Below, piece after piece: positions 61,217-64,000 of a stretch of DNA of 64,000 nt; the first letter of the stretch is position 1; each line of letters begins with the position of its first letter. The position numbers and the translations under genes are program-made. The notes beneath the pieces were generated by a model. It ran no database searches, had not been told where the DNA came from, and worked only from the letters and a program-made list of their open reading frames with translations. Source of the stretch: UBA2330 sp035443185 (GTDB lineage Bacteria > Bacteroidota > Ignavibacteria > Tepidaquicellales > Tepidaquicellaceae); the NCBI GenBank assembly GCA_035443185.1, contig DAORRV010000006.1, positions 20,436 through 84,435 on the forward strand. The letters are read 5' to 3'.

Positions 61217-63334
61217 TTATTTTACTATCACAAATTTACCTTTCTTCACTTCACCTGTATTCTGATCTTTGACTGTAAAGAAATACATTCCTGATGCTAA
61301 TGCCTGTTCGCTGTTAGTGATCATATCCCATGCATGCTCACCACCGGCAAATTTCTGAGTACCGTCTGAATAAGTAGTAAACCATGCAATGTCACTGCCA
61401 TTATAGGTGGCAGCATCATGCTGAAACTGATCAACGAGATCACCTGATAATGTCCATATAGAAATATCACACTTCGATGGCAGATTGTAAAAATACATTT
61501 TCCTCAGTAGCTCTTTTTTATTTCCGGTGCCGTCCCATACAGCACTACCGTAATATGGATTAGGATAGACACCTACTTCAGCAGAAACATCATTATTTGC
61601 AGGAGTACCGACTATTATCCGTTGTGAATTTCCTAAGATACTACTTTCAAGTGAACCAAGGTTCTGTGTAATATCCCCTTTATCAAAAGCTGTTACAGAG
61701 TAGACATACTGAAAACCATTAAGCTGATTTGGAAAATCAAATCTGTAATAATAAGGCGTTGCATCTCCTTCGAAATATTTGGGGGCATCAAGTTTTATAA
61801 AATTAAATCCGGTGTTATTACTAATATTATTATAAGCGCTATCAAACTCACCGACAAGTTTTAGCTGATCTGTAAGATCAATTGTCTGACTAAGATCCGA
61901 ACCCGGATTGGTTCTGTATATTTTGTACCCTTCAAAGTCTTTCTTATTTGATATCGGATCAATTGAATTTTCGGAATTTGCTGCCCAGTATAATGTCACA
62001 TTCTTATCTGCGATGACTGTCTTAAGCTGAGGAATGTCCGGCGGAGATGGAAGTCTGTATCCATTGTCATAAGCACTTTGTGCCCAGCCGGCTGAGACAT
62101 TTAAATTTTGTCTCTGTGATGCAGAATCCCATGTCGTAGGTTCTGTACCTGATTTTTTTGAACATACTACTGCAAATACAATATTAATTGTATCCTGAAG
62201 ATATCTTAGTGAAAGTTTATCTCCGTTATCTTTATGAAATGGACCATATGAAATGATTGTAGATCTGTTATTCGGTGAATGTCTGAGCTCATCATTTCTC
62301 GAAGGTACAAATGGATTACTTAATGAATCAAGAGGGGATACACTTAAATATCCGTTCATCTTTTCAAATTTTCCTCCTCCTGCCTGATTACTTTGATCCT
62401 CAATAGGAGATAAATACAAAATTCCGGTAGCATTTCTAAATTGCCAAATAGAAAAATGAGTTTTGCTGTTAATATTTTCAATAGCCGGCTTTGGTGTCAA
62501 TCCAAGAAGCTTAAATGCAACATAAGTATCTGTAAATCCCGGATCTCCATTGTAATCATATTCATACCACATTCTTAAAGAACTGTCATATCCGTCTGCT
62601 CCTTTATTGTAAAATGAAGTACCCCCCGGTGGACTAATGTTGGTATTCCTGACGACAGCGTCAGCCCATAATCCTACATAAATACTGTCAATAGGTGAAG
62701 TGTCACCATTGTAGCCAATATTAACTAATTTATAATTTAATATTACCCAGTTGTTTGCAAAATTAAAATCATAGCAGTAAGATTCGAGCAGTACTTTCAC
62801 ACCGAGCGGAACATGATTTACAATCGGTGTACCGCCAATTGAAGTATTTGTATCAAGAAATTCACAGACAAAATCCTGGTGTGAGACTGCGTCCGGTCTG
62901 TAATTAGGTGAATTCTGAAGTGAAGATCTTTCTAAAATTCCCTGACCCGGTGAATTTGAAAATTCGAATCCTTCTCCGCGGTTTGCGCTTGAAACATCAA
63001 TTGCTCCTGTTGAAACCCTTATCTGTCCACCTTTTGCGCCGCCTACCCAAATTCCGCCAACGAATATATTTTCTATTCCAGAACCTTTAGGGTATTGACA
63101 AGAAGGCTGATTTGGAAAATTAACGAATCCATTTCCAATTGTACCATAATTTGTAATAGTCATGGAAATATTTCCGACATTTGTAAATTTATTATTTACG
63201 TCATCCTGAATGTCACCCGGATAATAGTATGATGAAAATAGTACTGTTAAAACAAATAGAAAAAGAAGTTTTGATCTGTGGGATTTTATTTTTTTAAGTG
63301 AAAAAAAAAATAAATAGAGTATTCTTTGGGACAT
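61217..63334 (-). CDS. Large secreted protein with Fn3-like domain and T9SS-like tail
   Basis: A 705-residue exported protein of unknown function. The N-terminal segment (about 25-42) is a hydrophobic signal; the translation start at 63334 gives an unusually long n-region (MSQRILYLFFFSLKKIKSHR) and a later start is possible. The mature part has blocks such as NIFVGGIWVGGAKGGQIRVS and a later Fn3-like domain (about 460-550: LKTVIADKNVTLYWAANSEN). The end (GVYPNPYYGSAVW to GKFVIVK) resembles a T9SS/FlgD-type tail but lacks the PNPFNP form. I recognise no enzyme motif. Confidence 0.72.
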   Translation of the reverse strand: MSQRILYLFFFSLKKIKSHRSKLLFLFVLTVLFSSYYYPGDIQDDVNNKFTNVGNISMTITNYGTIGNGFVNFPNQPSCQYPKGSGIENIFVGGIWVGGAKGGQIRVSTGAIDVSSANRGEGFEFSNSPGQGILERSSLQNSPNYRPDAVSHQDFVCEFLDTNTSIGGTPIVNHVPLGVKVLLESYCYDFNFANNWVILNYKLVNIGYNGDTSPIDSIYVGLWADAVVRNTNISPPGGTSFYNKGADGYDSSLRMWYEYDYNGDPGFTDTYVAFKLLGLTPKPAIENINSKTHFSIWQFRNATGILYLSPIEDQSNQAGGGKFEKMNGYLSVSPLDSLSNPFVPSRNDELRHSPNNRSTIISYGPFHKDNGDKLSLRYLQDTINIVFAVVCSKKSGTEPTTWDSASQRQNLNVSAGWAQSAYDNGYRLPSPPDIPQLKTVIADKNVTLYWAANSENSIDPISNKKDFEGYKIYRTNPGSDLSQTIDLTDQLKLVGEFDSAYNNISNNTGFNFIKLDAPKYFEGDATPYYYRFDFPNQLNGFQYVYSVTAFDKGDITQNLGSLESSILGNSQRIIVGTPANNDVSAEVGVYPNPYYGSAVWDGTGNKKELLRKMYFYNLPSKCDISIWTLSGDLVDQFQHDAATYNGSDIAWFTTYSDGTQKFAGGEHAWDMITNSEQALASGMYFFTVKDQNTGEVKKGKFVIVK

Positions 63335-63429
63335 TAATTTTATTAATATTTAGAGTGAAATTTGATTTAAATTAAGTTAATTATCAGTAAAAGTAAAGAT
63401 AAAGAAAAGTGGTATTTAATAACTATTTC

Positions 63430-64000
63430 TTAATATTTCCTCTCATTTTTTATTTCAGGTCTTATAAATTTGGATACATTTACTTTTGAGGGTACAGGGT
63501 AAAAAGTTTTATCTTTTGATTTGATATAACCCATGTTTTCCATTCTTGAAATTGTTGAATCATATTTCTCATTTTCTAATGAACTGTAGTCCTGTATAAT
63601 CCACAAGTTTTTTAAATCGTTCCTGTTGTTTATTGAATCAAGCTGCATATCAATATTCCATCCGAATATTACAGGTACAGGTAGTTTTGTTTGAGAATGT
63701 TCTTTATAGTATTCAATACTCCATCCCATAAAATGAGGCTCTGTGAGTATTTGATCGCCGTCAGTAAAATTTTCTTCTATATAGTTAATTATTTTTCTGT
63801 AATCATTATTCTTGAATTCATTCCGGTAATTTATATAAACCCCTAAACTCGAAATACTAAAAAGAAAAATAAACAGAGTTACAGTTAATTTTCTTTTCAA
63901 ATATTTGTCTGAAAAAAACATAATTGTGATTAACAAAAATGGTACAACTATACTCAGATACCTGGAAAGTAAAATATTTTGCAAAATGGAAATTATTCCA
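63430..64000 (-). CDS. GT-C-type glycosyltransferase-like membrane protein, C-terminal part
   Basis: The frame continues off the right edge (reading GIISILQNILLSRYLSIVVP at the boundary), so the TTG at 63984 is not the start. The visible 190 residues begin with the last transmembrane helices (LSRYLSIVVPFLLITIMFF, LTVTLFIFLFSISSLGVYI) and then a soluble tail with KIINYIEENFTDGDQILTEP, as at the end of many GT39-like proteins. It is the most upstream visible gene of the minus-strand series, 95 bases before the 61217 gene. Confidence 0.65.
   Translation of the reverse strand, partial: GIISILQNILLSRYLSIVVPFLLITIMFFSDKYLKRKLTVTLFIFLFSISSLGVYINYRNEFKNNDYRKIINYIEENFTDGDQILTEPHFMGWSIEYYKEHSQTKLPVPVIFGWNIDMQLDSINNRNDLKNLWIIQDYSSLENEKYDSTISRMENMGYIKSKDKTFYPVPSKVNVSKFIRPEIKNERKY

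Overview
The window looks like a piece of a draft genome or metagenome scaffold from the Ignavibacteria / Chlorobi-Bacteroidota side of the tree. The base composition is AT-rich and intergenic regions are very A/T-rich. Genes carry Bacteroidota-type type IX secretion (T9SS) C-terminal sorting domains with the NYPNPFNPSTKI-like consensus that is common in Ignavibacteria. PorV/PorQ-like and TonB-dependent outer-membrane proteins are present, and there are two runs of exactly 100 N (26419-26518, 31609-31708), which are scaffold gaps. The phylum assignment is inference from these hallmarks; no rRNA is present.

Region by region: 1-2522 holds the start of a complex I operon (nuoA-B-C-D, minus strand, continuing off the left edge). 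3023-19005 is a block of large exported proteins: four with canonical T9SS tails, a 16-repeat SBBP propeller protein that ends in dockerin-like calcium-binding repeats, and a 1627-residue C25 (gingipain-class) cysteine peptidase. 19027-28911 is mixed housekeeping and transport: a small lipoprotein, tsaD, a secreted conserved protein, a BtuF-like binding protein preceded by two copies of a GC-rich repeat, the ABC-F factor ettA, an outer-membrane barrel, a gap-broken DUF389 membrane protein, a VOC-family pseudogene and glutamate dehydrogenase. 29178-31322 is a T9SS-exported Ycf48/BNR-type propeller with an internal duplication. 31409-37350 holds a broken cupin gene, rpsR, a nuclease lipoprotein, an RsbU/RsbW/RsbV partner-switching operon and anmK; 37356-40540 has two SDR-type enzymes and an aldehyde dehydrogenase.

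40721-44095 holds a MerC-domain protein with a Fur-like palindrome in its leader, a DUF4126 membrane protein, tRNA-Leu(GAG), and rpsF-ssb-rplI. The rpsR gene that normally sits between ssb and rplI is instead about 10 kb away. S6 and L9 both carry long charged C-terminal tails, and SSB lacks the usual DDDIPF-type tip.

44173-64000 is a long, entirely minus-strand series of envelope genes. In transcription order these are: a GT-C-type membrane protein (partial), two large secreted proteins, an Fn3-type lipoprotein, a TonB-dependent receptor, a PorV/PorQ-family barrel, an NHL-propeller lipoprotein, a GT-C-like membrane protein, a T9SS-exported phospholipase-D-fold protein, and a protein that fuses a gluzincin protease, a TolB-like propeller and a BamA-like barrel. 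Three spacers in this series hold related copies of a roughly 75-bp intergenic repeat in the same orientation. The most interesting leads are this envelope locus with its repeats, the three-part protease/propeller/barrel protein, the extracellular PLD and OB-fold proteins, the displaced rpsR with tailed S6/L9 and tipless SSB, and the modular T9SS cargo genes, two of which share a perfect 77-bp 3' end.
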